Assembly (NCBI GenBank): GCA_964604675.1 | Contig: CAZSAT010000005.1 | Location: 55,460 to 119,459 of the forward strand | DNA length: 64,000 nt | DNA from: CAZSAT01 sp964604675 | GTDB taxonomy: Bacteria > Myxococcota_A > UBA796 > CAJQPC01 | Direction of reading: 5' to 3' | Part shown: positions 1 through 7,406 of the stretch, in pieces | Layout of the letters: each line of letters opens with the position of its first letter | Numbering within the stretch: the stretch's first letter is position 1 | Position numbers and translations under genes: made by a program | Notes under the pieces: generated by a model | Told to the model about the DNA's origin: nothing | The model's database searches: none | The model's input: the letters and a program-made list of their open reading frames with translations, nothing else

Positions 1-442
1 CGATGTTCATGTCGCCGGTGAGCAGCAGCGGTCGGGCCGGGTCCCGACGCTCCAGCCATGCCAGCAGGGCCTCGTAGAAGCGGAGCTTGTAGGCGAACTT
101 CTCGGAGCCGATCCGGCTCCCCTGAGGGCAGTAGAGATCGACCAGCCGCAGGTCGCCCACCGTGGCGGCCACGAAGCGGGCCTGCCCCTCGTCGCCGTCC
201 GGCAGTCCCACCTCGACGTCGTCGAGCGGCTCCAGGGACGCGATGAGCACGCCGTTCCACCGAGGCTGGGCGTGCAGGGCCACCTCGTAGCCACGCTCCT
301 CGAAGAGCTCGAAGGGGATCTCCTCCTCGGCCAGCTTGAGCTCCTGGAGGCAGATCACGTCGGGGTAGACGCGGTCCAGGAAGCTCACCAGGTTGCCCGC
401 TCGGGCGGTCAGCGAGTTGATGTTCCAGGTGACGACTTGCAT
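1..442 (-). CDS. xthA: Exodeoxyribonuclease III (AP endonuclease), 3' end cut by window
   Basis: This gene is partial: about 147 N-terminal residues are visible and the rest lies beyond the left edge. It encodes an exonuclease III/AP endonuclease of the EEP superfamily, which acts in base-excision repair by cutting at abasic sites and removing 3' blocks. The N-terminus reads MQVVTWNINSL, containing the Asn metal ligand. CLQELK supplies the metal-binding Glu, LYCPQGS matches the conserved Tyr segment, and TGDMNI at the edge is the GD-x-N motif. It is divergent from the small membrane-protein gene at 506. The ATG start gives the canonical N-terminus with nothing to spare, so the start is secure. 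No alternative family fits. Confidence 0.92.
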   Translation of the reverse strand, partial: MQVVTWNINSLTARAGNLVSFLDRVYPDVICLQELKLAEEEIPFELFEERGYEVALHAQPRWNGVLIASLEPLDDVEVGLPDGDEGQARFVAATVGDLRLVDLYCPQGSRIGSEKFAYKLRFYEALLAWLERRDPARPLLLTGDMNI

Positions 443-457
443 CGCGTTGACAATTCC

Positions 458-487
458 TTGACGAGGATCGAGAGCACGCCGTAAGCT
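458..487 (+). promoter_or_regulatory. Sigma70-like promoter of the 506 gene
   Basis: TTGACG (458-463) and TAAGCT (482-487) are separated by 18 nt. A good ribosome-binding site, AGGAGG, follows at about 495-500, six nt before the ATG at 506. An overlapping TTGACA at 447-452 has no good -10 partner. This gene therefore has a short conventional leader, unlike the leaderless-type starts common in the window. Confidence 0.5.
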
Positions 488-505
488 CGCTTCAGGAGGC
501 TCCCC

Positions 506-883
506 ATGAGCGACAAGCCTGCCGGTCTCACCTACGCGCCCGAGTACGACAAGTCCAGCGAGCTGGACCCCAGCAAGGTGAAGCCCGTCGAGGCGCCTCA
601 GGAGCTGGAGCAGCTCCAGTACTTCCGCCAGGCGGACGCCAAGCGCACGATGGTGGCCCGCGCGGTGCTCCTGTCGATCATCTTCGTCATGTTGGGCGCC
701 AACCTCTGGCAGTCCAAGCGGATGCACGACGACGTGCTCACCAACCTGAACCAGACCCGGCTCGACCTGGTGGCCCTCAACGAGGCCTCGGCCCACGAGA
801 TGAAGGTGCTCGCCCAGACCGTGGTCGCGCTCGAGAAGCGGATCATCGAGATCGAGGCGGAAGCGGTGGCGAGCGCCGAGTAG
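506..883 (+). CDS. Small single-pass membrane protein with coiled-coil tail
   Basis: The product of 125 residues has no recognised family. Residues 1-47 are polar and Pro/Glu-rich, about 50-68 form one hydrophobic transmembrane segment (ARAVLLSIIF onward), and 70-125 is a charged, Leu/Ile-spaced helix likely to form a coiled coil. There is no cleavable signal, so it is probably a bitopic inner-membrane protein. The start is supported by AGGAGG six nt upstream and by the -35/-10 pair before it. It stands alone, divergent from xthA and convergent with the rhomboid gene, with a gap of only three nt. The function cannot be inferred from the neighbours. Confidence 0.75.
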   Translation: MSDKPAGLTYAPEYDKSSELDPSKVKPVEAPQELEQLQYFRQADAKRTMVARAVLLSIIFVMLGANLWQSKRMHDDVLTNLNQTRLDLVALNEASAHEMKVLAQTVVALEKRIIEIEAEAVASAE

Positions 884-886
884 GGG

Positions 887-1687
887 TCAGAGCGCGGCGA
901 GCGACCTCAACCACGAGCCCACGGCCCACACCAGCACGGCGGCCGAGGCGCCTACGAGCGCCCGGGTGTTCCGGGTCGAACCGGCCTCGCCGGGCACGAC
1001 CTCGTTGGCCAACCACAGGGCCGCCACGGCACCGCCGGCGAGGCCGCCGAGGTGTCCGAGGTTGTCGATCCGCAGCCATGGCACCGCGCCGATGAGCAGG
1101 TTCACCGGCACCCACGGAGCGATGCCGCGGAGCAGGAAGCGCCGCTGGCGATCGGGCAGCTGGTGGCGGTAGCGCCAGCCGAACACGATGCAGGCGCCCA
1201 TCAGGCCGAAGACCCCCCCGGACGCGCCCACGGAGAGCTGCGCGCCCCCGAGGTGGGAGAGCACCGAGCCGCCGAACACGCTCACGAGGAAGAGCCAGAG
1301 GGTCCGGGTGGAGCCGAAGAGGGCCTCGCAGATCCGACCCAGGCCGTAGAGCGCGACGCCGTTGAGGAGGAGGTGCACCAGGTCGCCGTGCACCCACATG
1401 CAGGAGATCAGCCGCCAGAACTCGCCCTCGGCGATCAGCTCGGCGACGCGGCCTCCGCCGATCACCATCGCGAGGGTGGACCGGGCGTTGAAGATCGCGG
1501 ACGGGGCGGCCCCCAGGCGGATCTCGAAGATCGCGAGGCCGAAGTGCACGATCACGATGAACGCGACCAGGGCGAGCGAGACCCGCGGCGTTCGGTGGAA
1601 GCGGTCGGCGAAGGTGTCGCGCACCTGCTCGCGCAGCAGGCGCTTGTGGAAGTGCACCGCTTCCAGGCTCGGAGGCGCCGGGGTCAT
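887..1687 (-). CDS. Rhomboid-family intramembrane serine protease
   Basis: This 266-residue polytopic membrane protein cleaves transmembrane substrates within the bilayer. GASGGVFG carries the nucleophile Ser156, and NLGHLGGLAGG carries the His212 partner of the Ser-His dyad. The oxyanion motif H-x3-N is at 105-109 and the WR-type motif of loop 1 at 91-92. About 35 residues precede TM1. The ATG overlaps the stop of the upstream glycosyltransferase gene by four nt (ATGA), so the two are translationally coupled at the distal end of the dap operon. All catalytic positions are intact, so it should be active; the substrate is unknown. Confidence 0.93.
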   Translation of the reverse strand: MTPAPPSLEAVHFHKRLLREQVRDTFADRFHRTPRVSLALVAFIVIVHFGLAIFEIRLGAAPSAIFNARSTLAMVIGGGRVAELIAEGEFWRLISCMWVHGDLVHLLLNGVALYGLGRICEALFGSTRTLWLFLVSVFGGSVLSHLGGAQLSVGASGGVFGLMGACIVFGWRYRHQLPDRQRRFLLRGIAPWVPVNLLIGAVPWLRIDNLGHLGGLAGGAVAALWLANEVVPGEAGSTRNTRALVGASAAVLVWAVGSWLRSLAAL

Positions 1688-3294
1688 GGGGTCACCCGGT
1701 ACACGGTGACCGCCTCGAGGGGGCTGGTGCTCCACCCGACGGGGAGCGGTCCAAGGGTCTCGGCGTGGTAGCCGACCCCCTCCTCGAGCTCGACGGTGCG
1801 CACGCGCCACGGGTCGTCGGCTTCGTAGCTGGCGATCGCCTCCCAGCCCTCCTGCACCTGCCCTCCGCCGTTTCGCGGGACCGCCACCAGGGTGCCGGGC
1901 TCGAGGATCTCGCCGGCGCGCACGACGGTCCAACCGGCGCGCTCCATGGTCCAGCGGAAGGTCCACTCGCCGGTGAAGCGGCTCGCCGGGTGGGCGGCGA
2001 TCGCGCGCTCGGCGGCTTGTTCGGCGGCGTTGGCGTAGCGGGCCTCGGTGTCGGCCAGCACCACCGCCACCAGGCCCCAGGCAGCGGTGGCCACGCGCAG
2101 CCTGTTCTTGCCGCCGGCCAGGTTCTCCGCCGTGCGGGCGATGAGCAGGGCGAGGGGTGCGATGGCGGGGAGCACGTAGCGGCCTCCGGCGTAGTTGTGG
2201 CCGAACCAGACCCCCAGCAGGACCGCGAGGGCCCACGCCCCCAGCAGGAAGGCGTCGTCCCGGTCGTTCTTCCGGCGGCGTGCCTTGTCGGCCGGGAGCA
2301 CGGCGATCACCGCTCGGGCCACCCAGACGGTGCCAGAAGCACCGAACACGCCCAGGAGGAACACGCCCAGCGGGCTGAGCTCCGAGGGGCCGATCCACAA
2401 GAGCGCGAGGGCCACGGACCCGACGAGGCCGGCGACGGCGAGTCGCCACCACAGCGCTGCGACGACCAGCAGGAGCGGGGAGAGCGCGAGACCCAGGCGC
2501 GTGAGCACGCCGAAGCCGCGTCCGAGGAAGCTGCCGCGCGCGATCTCCGGGGCCGTTCGCAGGACCTCGAGGAGGTGCACACGCCCGTAGACCGTGGCGA
2601 GCCAGAGCTCCATCGCGCCCCAGACGACGGCGAAGCCGAGGGCGGCGGGAAGTGCCTGGCGCAGGATGCCGCGTCGCCAGGCGTGGAGCGTGAGCACGGG
2701 GACCAGCACCAGGGCGGGGTACTTCCAGCAGGCCGCGAGCCCCAGCAGCACCCCCGCGGCCGCCATGAAGCGCGGATCCACGCGCTTCCGGTCGGTCTGC
2801 GCCTCGCGCCAGGCCGCCACGGCCGCGGTCCCCAGCGCCGTGACCGCGAGGTCGGGCAGGCCCCCTGCGCACACGGCCATCACGACGACCGGGCTGAAGA
2901 GCCAGGGCAGGACAGCGGTGGACGGGCGACGCGACACGTGGTGTGCGAGCCGGCCGACCGACGCCGCGAGCAGCGCCGCGGGGAGCAACGTGACCCCGAG
3001 CCGGAAGCCCCAGCCGGTGCCGGTCAGTGCCTTCCAGAAGGCCACCCACCACAGGTGCAGCGGCGGGTGGGCGAAGAGGAAGCTGTCCGCGGCTTCCTGC
3101 ATGCCCCACGGCTGCCAGGGTCGCCACCAGTCGTAGGGGCGCCCGGGACTCTCGATCACGGACTCGGCGATGAAGAGGTAGCTCTCCTCGTCGAGCACGG
3201 GCAGGTCGCCCGCGAAGGGCAGCGCCAGCAGCAACAGCGCCGGCGGCAGCCACAGGGCCGCGGGCGGCGTGCGGACCTCGCGGCGTCGGCTCAA
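1684..3294 (-). CDS. Polytopic membrane glycosyltransferase (GT39/PMT-like)
   Basis: The product of 536 residues has roughly ten hydrophobic segments in residues 10-400 and a soluble C-terminal region of about 130 residues. The first loop has the acidic pair in VLDEESYLF (Asp35-Glu36) and then HPPLHLWW, the arrangement of GT-C enzymes that use polyprenyl-phosphate sugars. The acceptor and sugar are unknown. The best start is a TTG overlapping the dapE stop (TTGA), since no ATG or GTG gives the full first membrane segment. It sits between dapE and the rhomboid gene with four-nt overlaps on both sides. An envelope role is likely but inferred. Confidence 0.8.
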   Translation of the reverse strand: MSRRREVRTPPAALWLPPALLLLALPFAGDLPVLDEESYLFIAESVIESPGRPYDWWRPWQPWGMQEAADSFLFAHPPLHLWWVAFWKALTGTGWGFRLGVTLLPAALLAASVGRLAHHVSRRPSTAVLPWLFSPVVVMAVCAGGLPDLAVTALGTAAVAAWREAQTDRKRVDPRFMAAAGVLLGLAACWKYPALVLVPVLTLHAWRRGILRQALPAALGFAVVWGAMELWLATVYGRVHLLEVLRTAPEIARGSFLGRGFGVLTRLGLALSPLLLVVAALWWRLAVAGLVGSVALALLWIGPSELSPLGVFLLGVFGASGTVWVARAVIAVLPADKARRRKNDRDDAFLLGAWALAVLLGVWFGHNYAGGRYVLPAIAPLALLIARTAENLAGGKNRLRVATAAWGLVAVVLADTEARYANAAEQAAERAIAAHPASRFTGEWTFRWTMERAGWTVVRAGEILEPGTLVAVPRNGGGQVQEGWEAIASYEADDPWRVRTVELEEGVGYHAETLGPLPVGWSTSPLEAVTVYRVTP

Positions 3295-4382
3295 GCGACC
3301 GGAGCAGTGAGGAGCGCGCGGAACATGGCGTAGCCCTCCTCGAGCAGCTTCACGGAGCAGTACTCGCCGGCCTGGTGGGCCTGGGACGACAGCCCGGGCC
3401 CCAGGTTCACCGCGTCGATGCCCGCGGCGGTGAGGCGGGCGACATCGGTCCACGCCTGCTTCGCGGTGATCGAGGCTCCCGTGAGCGCGAGGAAGTGCTT
3501 CAGGTGGGGGTTGTCGGTGACCACCCGCCCGGCGGGGCACAGGTCCACGAACTCCACCTCGGCTCGTCCGGCGACGGTGCCCAGGAGCTCCTCGCGGGCG
3601 CTCTCCACGCTCCGGTTCGGCGCGAAGCGGTAGTTCACGTTGAGCTCGAAGTGCTCGGGGATGATGTTGCGCGCTCGCCCGCCGCTGGCCAGGGTGGCGC
3701 TCATCACCTCGCGGAAGCGGAAGCCTCCGCACTCGACCTCGTTCGGCGCCCGGTTGTGCAGCTCGGCGAGCAGGGCGCCGGCCTTGTGCACGGCGTTCTC
3801 GCCCTGCCACGGGCGCGCCGAGTGGCAGGCCCTGCCCTGGAACACGATGTTGGCGTGCAGGGTGCCGACCGCCCCGACCTGCACCACGTTGTCGCTGGGC
3901 TCGAGGCAGAAGCCGAGGTCGAGCTCGGCGAGCCACGGCAGCTGATCGAGCACCGGTCCCAGGCCGTTGGCTGCGAAGGGGCCTTCCTCCTGGTCGTAGA
4001 AGACCATGGCGACGTCGTAGGGGAGGGCCTCGAGGTCGAGCTCGTCGAGCAGCGCGAGCTTGATGGCGACGCCCGACTTCATGTCGCTCGAGCCGAGCCC
4101 CACGATGCGGTCGCCGTCGCGGAAGGGCTCGGGGTCGCCGGGGTGGGCGGGGACCGTGTCGAGGTGGCCGAAGAGCCCGAGGAAGGGTCGGCTTCGTCGC
4201 GGGCCACGGGCGACCACCGAGTTGCCGACCCGGAACACGTCGACCGTTCCGAGAGCGCGCAACCTGGCCTCGGTCCAGTCGCAGAGCGCGGCCTCCTCTC
4301 GGATGACCGAGGGGAAGCGGCACAGCTCCAGGGTGAGGGCCGCGAGGCCCTCAGACGGAGACGGCGAACTCGCGGAGGACAT
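3291..4382 (-). CDS. dapE: Succinyl-diaminopimelate desuccinylase (DapE)
   Basis: This enzyme hydrolyses N-succinyl-LL-diaminopimelate to LL-DAP and succinate in the lysine/peptidoglycan pathway. The product has 363 residues, normal for the M20 family. The di-zinc ligands are visible: GHLDT (His73, Asp75), SSDMKSG (Asp100), DQEEG (catalytic Glu132 and metal Glu133) and CLEPSD (Glu161). The dimerisation domain lies at about 175-290 and the C-terminal GPG-x-SSQAHQAGE segment gives the last His. The chosen ATG overlaps dapD by 32 nt; later starts would remove the first helix. It lies directly after dapC and dapD, which supports the DAP assignment over other M20 peptidases. Confidence 0.93.
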   Translation of the reverse strand: MSSASSPSPSEGLAALTLELCRFPSVIREEAALCDWTEARLRALGTVDVFRVGNSVVARGPRRSRPFLGLFGHLDTVPAHPGDPEPFRDGDRIVGLGSSDMKSGVAIKLALLDELDLEALPYDVAMVFYDQEEGPFAANGLGPVLDQLPWLAELDLGFCLEPSDNVVQVGAVGTLHANIVFQGRACHSARPWQGENAVHKAGALLAELHNRAPNEVECGGFRFREVMSATLASGGRARNIIPEHFELNVNYRFAPNRSVESAREELLGTVAGRAEVEFVDLCPAGRVVTDNPHLKHFLALTGASITAKQAWTDVARLTAAGIDAVNLGPGLSSQAHQAGEYCSVKLLEEGYAMFRALLTAPVA

Positions 4383-5157
4383 CGTTGAGCGAGGTCTTCT
4401 TGTCGGTGCTGGCCTTGCGTCGGCCGATGATGAGGGCGCAGGCGACGCCGTAGTCGCCGGCGGGGAAGGACTTGGTGCGCGTGCCGGGCACGACCACCGA
4501 GCGGGCGGGCACGCGGCCCTTGTAGACGAGCTCTTCGGGGCCGGTGACGTCGATGATCTGGGTGGAGCTGGTGAGCACCACGTTGGCCCCGAGCACCGCT
4601 TCCTGCTCGACGAGCACGCCCTCGACCACGATGGCGCGTGAGCCGATGAAGCAACCGTCCTCGATGATGACCGGCCGGGCGGAGAGCGGTTCCAGCACGC
4701 CGCCGATGCCGACCCCGCCGGAGAGGTGCACGCCGCGGCCGATCTGGGCGCAGCTCCCGACGGTGGCCCAGGTGTCGACCATGGACCCGGAGCCGACCCA
4801 CGCGCCGATGTTGACGTACCCCGGCATGACCACGGTGCCGGGCTCGATGTGGGCACCGTGACGCACGGTGCCAGGGGGCACGACCCGCACCCCCTGGTCG
4901 GCCAGGCCATGCTTCAGGGGGACCTTGTCGTAGAACTCGAAGGGCCCGGCGGTCCAGGTCTCCATCTGCGCGTAGCGGAAGAAGAGCACCACGGCCTGCT
5001 TCAGCCACTCGTGCACGACCCATGTGCCGTCGATCTTCTCGGCCACGCGGAGCCGCCCGGCGTCCAGCTCACCGACGGCTTCCTGCACGGCGGCGCGGGC
5101 CGGGTCGTCGGCCAGGTTGCCGGTCCATGCGGCCTCGATCCTCGCTCGGAGCTCCAC
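4351..5157 (-). CDS. dapD: Tetrahydrodipicolinate N-succinyltransferase (DapD)
   Basis: The enzyme transfers succinyl from succinyl-CoA to tetrahydrodipicolinate, the committed step of the succinylase DAP branch. It has 268 residues, close to the usual 274. The N-terminal helical domain is followed at about 100-225 by left-handed beta-helix hexapeptide repeats such as VVMPGYVNIGAWVG and IIEDGCFIGS. The C-terminus holds YGVACALIIGRRKAST. A GTG start is chosen because GGGAGG lies five nt upstream and the protein then begins as typical DapD does. It overlaps dapE by 32 nt and is 65 nt after dapC, so the three form one transcription unit. Confidence 0.95.
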   Translation of the reverse strand: MELRARIEAAWTGNLADDPARAAVQEAVGELDAGRLRVAEKIDGTWVVHEWLKQAVVLFFRYAQMETWTAGPFEFYDKVPLKHGLADQGVRVVPPGTVRHGAHIEPGTVVMPGYVNIGAWVGSGSMVDTWATVGSCAQIGRGVHLSGGVGIGGVLEPLSARPVIIEDGCFIGSRAIVVEGVLVEQEAVLGANVVLTSSTQIIDVTGPEELVYKGRVPARSVVVPGTRTKSFPAGDYGVACALIIGRRKASTDKKTSLNDVLREFAVSV

Positions 5158-5222
5158 GGTCGCCTCCCTGGGTGGGGCATAACGCCCGCGGGGGCCCACG
5201 AGCGCTGGGTCGGTCGCAGGCG

Positions 5223-6377
5223 TCAGCCCGCGAAGCTCCGATGGGCTCGCTCCCAGGTCGCCGCCACATCGGGGAGCGCGTCGACGGGCGGCACGAGGGC
5301 CGCCCGCACCCAGCCTCGACCGTGCTCGCCGAGGAAGGAGCCGGGGTTCAGGAGCACCCCGTGGCTCAACAGGTGTTCGACGTAGCGGACGTCGTCCCAG
5401 CCCTCGGGGAGGCGGATCCAGAGGTAGAGCCCGGCCGAGCGGCCGGTCGTTCGGAGGCCCAGCCGGTCGATCACCGCGCCCAGGAGCCTGCGCTTGGCGG
5501 TGAAGAGGGCGCGCCGCTCGGCCACGTGGTCGTCGTCGGACCAGGCCGCGGTGGCCGCCGCCAGCGTCATCGCGCTCGGCGCCACGCCGAGGTTCTCGCG
5601 CAGCCTCCGCACCCGCGCCACCACCGCGGGGTCACCCGCGAGGAAGCCGGATCGGTAGCCGGTCATGCCGGAGCGCTTCGACAGGCTGTGCACCACCAGG
5701 TGCCCTTCGTCGGCGACCTGCAACAGCGAGGCCGGGGGCTCGCCCTCGTAGAGGTCGACGTAGCACTCGTCGCTGACGAGCAGCACATCATGGGCGCGGC
5801 AACGGCGCCAGGCCGCTGCGAGCTGGTCGGCGGTGAGCACGGCACCGCTCGGGTTGTGGGGACTGCAGACGTAGAGCATCCGCGTGCGCGCGAGCAGATC
5901 GTCGGGCAGCGCCCAGGGCGCCCAGGTCCCGCGATCGTCGAGTGGGATCGGTACCGGCTCGCCGCCGGCGAAGGCCGCGCCGCGCCCCCACGCCGGGTAG
6001 CCGGGGGACGGGTAGACCACGGCCCGGTCGGTGGCGCTCGGGTCGATCGCCGCGAGCGGCAGGTGGAAGACCGCCTCCTTGCTGCCTGAGGTGGGCAGGA
6101 CCTGGGTGTCGGGGTCGATCGCCACGCCGAAGCGCCGCTCGAGGTAGCGGGCCACCGCGCTTCGGAAGGCGGGTGTGCCAGCGATGGAGGGGTAGTCCGA
6201 CACCGCGGGGACCGCCGCTGCGAAGGCTTCTCGGATCGCCGGGGCCGTCGCTTCGTTGGGGTCGCCGGTGGAGAGGTCGACGACCGTCTGGCCGGTGGCT
6301 TCCAGGGCCTGGCGACGGTCCTGGAGCTCGGCGATCGGGTAGCGCGGCAGGCGGTCGAGGAGCGGGTTGTGCCTCAT
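5223..6377 (-). CDS. dapC: Class I/II aminotransferase, probable succinyl-DAP aminotransferase
   Basis: This 384-residue PLP enzyme of fold type I has GYPAW at 126-130, the NPSG substrate loop at 175-178, SDECYVDLYEG at 202-212 and the PLP lysine Lys234 in SLSKRSGMTG. The family includes DapC, which makes N-succinyl-LL-DAP from the keto acid using glutamate. Placement immediately before dapD and dapE makes DapC the best call, with specificity inferred from context. The ATG overlaps the fur-family stop by one base (TGATG), so it is co-transcribed with the metal regulator. Alternatives are other class I aminotransferases such as aspartate or LL-DAP aminotransferase. Confidence 0.85.
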   Translation of the reverse strand: MRHNPLLDRLPRYPIAELQDRRQALEATGQTVVDLSTGDPNEATAPAIREAFAAAVPAVSDYPSIAGTPAFRSAVARYLERRFGVAIDPDTQVLPTSGSKEAVFHLPLAAIDPSATDRAVVYPSPGYPAWGRGAAFAGGEPVPIPLDDRGTWAPWALPDDLLARTRMLYVCSPHNPSGAVLTADQLAAAWRRCRAHDVLLVSDECYVDLYEGEPPASLLQVADEGHLVVHSLSKRSGMTGYRSGFLAGDPAVVARVRRLRENLGVAPSAMTLAAATAAWSDDDHVAERRALFTAKRRLLGAVIDRLGLRTTGRSAGLYLWIRLPEGWDDVRYVEHLLSHGVLLNPGSFLGEHGRGWVRAALVPPVDALPDVAATWERAHRSFAG

Positions 6378-6748
6378 CACGCGCAGGCGTCGCAGCGGCC
6401 GACGAGCTGCACCTCGTCGGTGCGCTGGCGCAGGGCCTTGGGGAGGGCGAGGTCGAGCTCGGGCAGGCAGCGGACGTCGCCACAGTCGCCGCACACGAAG
6501 TGCGGGTGGTCGCGGTCGCGCACCGGCTCGAAGCGCCAGGCGTGGTCACCGGCGTCGAAGCGCCGCAGCACCCCCGCGTCCGCCAGCGCCACGAGGTTCC
6601 GGTACACCGTGGCGCGGTCCAGCTCCGGGAGTCGGGCTGCGAGCTCGGGGTGGCTGAGCGGGGTGGCGCTCGCCACCAGGGTGCGCAGCACCTCGATGCG
6701 CGCGGGGGTGGCTCGGAGCCCGGCTTGCCGGAGACGCTCGCGGATCAC
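6377..6748 (-). CDS. Fur-family metalloregulator, possibly Zur
   Basis: The protein has 123 residues, short but complete. The winged helix is at about 5-70, with the recognition helix in RATVYRNLVAL. The linker HPHFVCGDCG and the C-terminal RCDACA form the structural zinc site (Cys86/Cys89 and Cys119/Cys122). The GTG start overlaps the ZIP-like gene stop by four nt (GTGA). Family members repress metal-uptake genes when bound to Fe, Zn, Mn or haem. Zinc is suggested because the gene is coupled to a ZIP-like transporter and lies upstream of zinc-dependent DapE. A perfect palindrome at the operon start is the obvious candidate operator. Metal identity is inferred. Confidence 0.85.
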   Translation of the reverse strand: MIRERLRQAGLRATPARIEVLRTLVASATPLSHPELAARLPELDRATVYRNLVALADAGVLRRFDAGDHAWRFEPVRDRDHPHFVCGDCGDVRCLPELDLALPKALRQRTDEVQLVGRCDACA

Positions 6749-7392
6749 GGCGCATGCTCGTGGTGGTGGCCGCGGAAGCCGTGGCCGACGACGTAGAGCA
6801 GCAGGCCGGCGAGCCCGGCGGTGAGCCAGGGCGCGATGGGTTCCATCCAGCCGTTGCCCGCCTGGGCGCCGATGGCGACCCCGGCGACGGTGCCGACCCC
6901 CAACCACACGGCACGCCTCAGCGCGACCGTGCGGCCGTCGTGCTCGGCGTAGCCCAACAGCGCCGCGATCACGATGGGCGCGGCGTGGGCCGCGACCGCG
7001 AGCGCGACCGCGAGGCTCGCACCCAGGGCGCGGGCTGCCGCGATCTGCAGCCCGTCGATCAGCTGGTGGGCGACGAGCGCGAGGAACGCGAGCTCGACGC
7101 CGATCTCGATCTGACGCGTCACCCGGCCTGCGACCCAGGGCAGCGCTGCGCCCGCGAGGAACACGGGCGCGACGGTCGGACCGCCCGCCTCGAAGGCTTC
7201 GGGCAGCAGATCGAGCACGATGACCGCGACCGCGGCGGCCAGCGCCACCCAGCGCAGCACCTTGCCCGCGCGGACCGCGCCCGCACCCTGGGGCACCAAG
7301 ACCGCCGCGCTGCCGAGCAGCACAGGAGGCAGGGCACAGGCGAGGGACACGAGCACGGCCCGGCGGGTATCGCCTGGGTGCGCCAGCTGCAA
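6745..7392 (-). CDS. ZIP-like divalent metal transporter
   Basis: The product of about 215 residues has seven to eight hydrophobic segments. LLPEAFEAGG, HQLIDGLQIAAARALG and AAHAAPIVIAALLGY match the metal-binding stretches of ZIP transmembrane helices, and the C-terminus is His-rich (GHGFRGHHHEHAP), as in many zinc carriers. Transport of Zn or a related ion across the inner membrane is the family role. The start is uncertain: TTG at 7392 is used because a -10-like TAGCTG lies 14 nt upstream, but GTG at 7356 or 7350 is possible. It is the first gene of the fur-dap transcription unit. Confidence 0.7.
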   Translation of the reverse strand: MQLAHPGDTRRAVLVSLACALPPVLLGSAAVLVPQGAGAVRAGKVLRWVALAAAVAVIVLDLLPEAFEAGGPTVAPVFLAGAALPWVAGRVTRQIEIGVELAFLALVAHQLIDGLQIAAARALGASLAVALAVAAHAAPIVIAALLGYAEHDGRTVALRRAVWLGVGTVAGVAIGAQAGNGWMEPIAPWLTAGLAGLLLYVVGHGFRGHHHEHAP

Positions 7393-7406
7393 CGGCGTTG
7401 CAGCTA
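7385..7406 (-). promoter_or_regulatory. 21-bp perfect palindrome overlapping promoter and start of the ZIP/fur operon
   Basis: AGCTGCAAC (7385-7393) and GTTGCAGCT (7397-7405) are exact inverted copies separated by GGC. On the minus strand the site covers a TAGCTG -10-like box (7401-7406) and the TTG start of the ZIP-like gene. It has no U tract, so it is not a terminator. Its symmetry, size and place fit an operator for the Fur-family protein encoded by the second gene. The sequence is seen; the binding protein is inferred. Confidence 0.6.
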
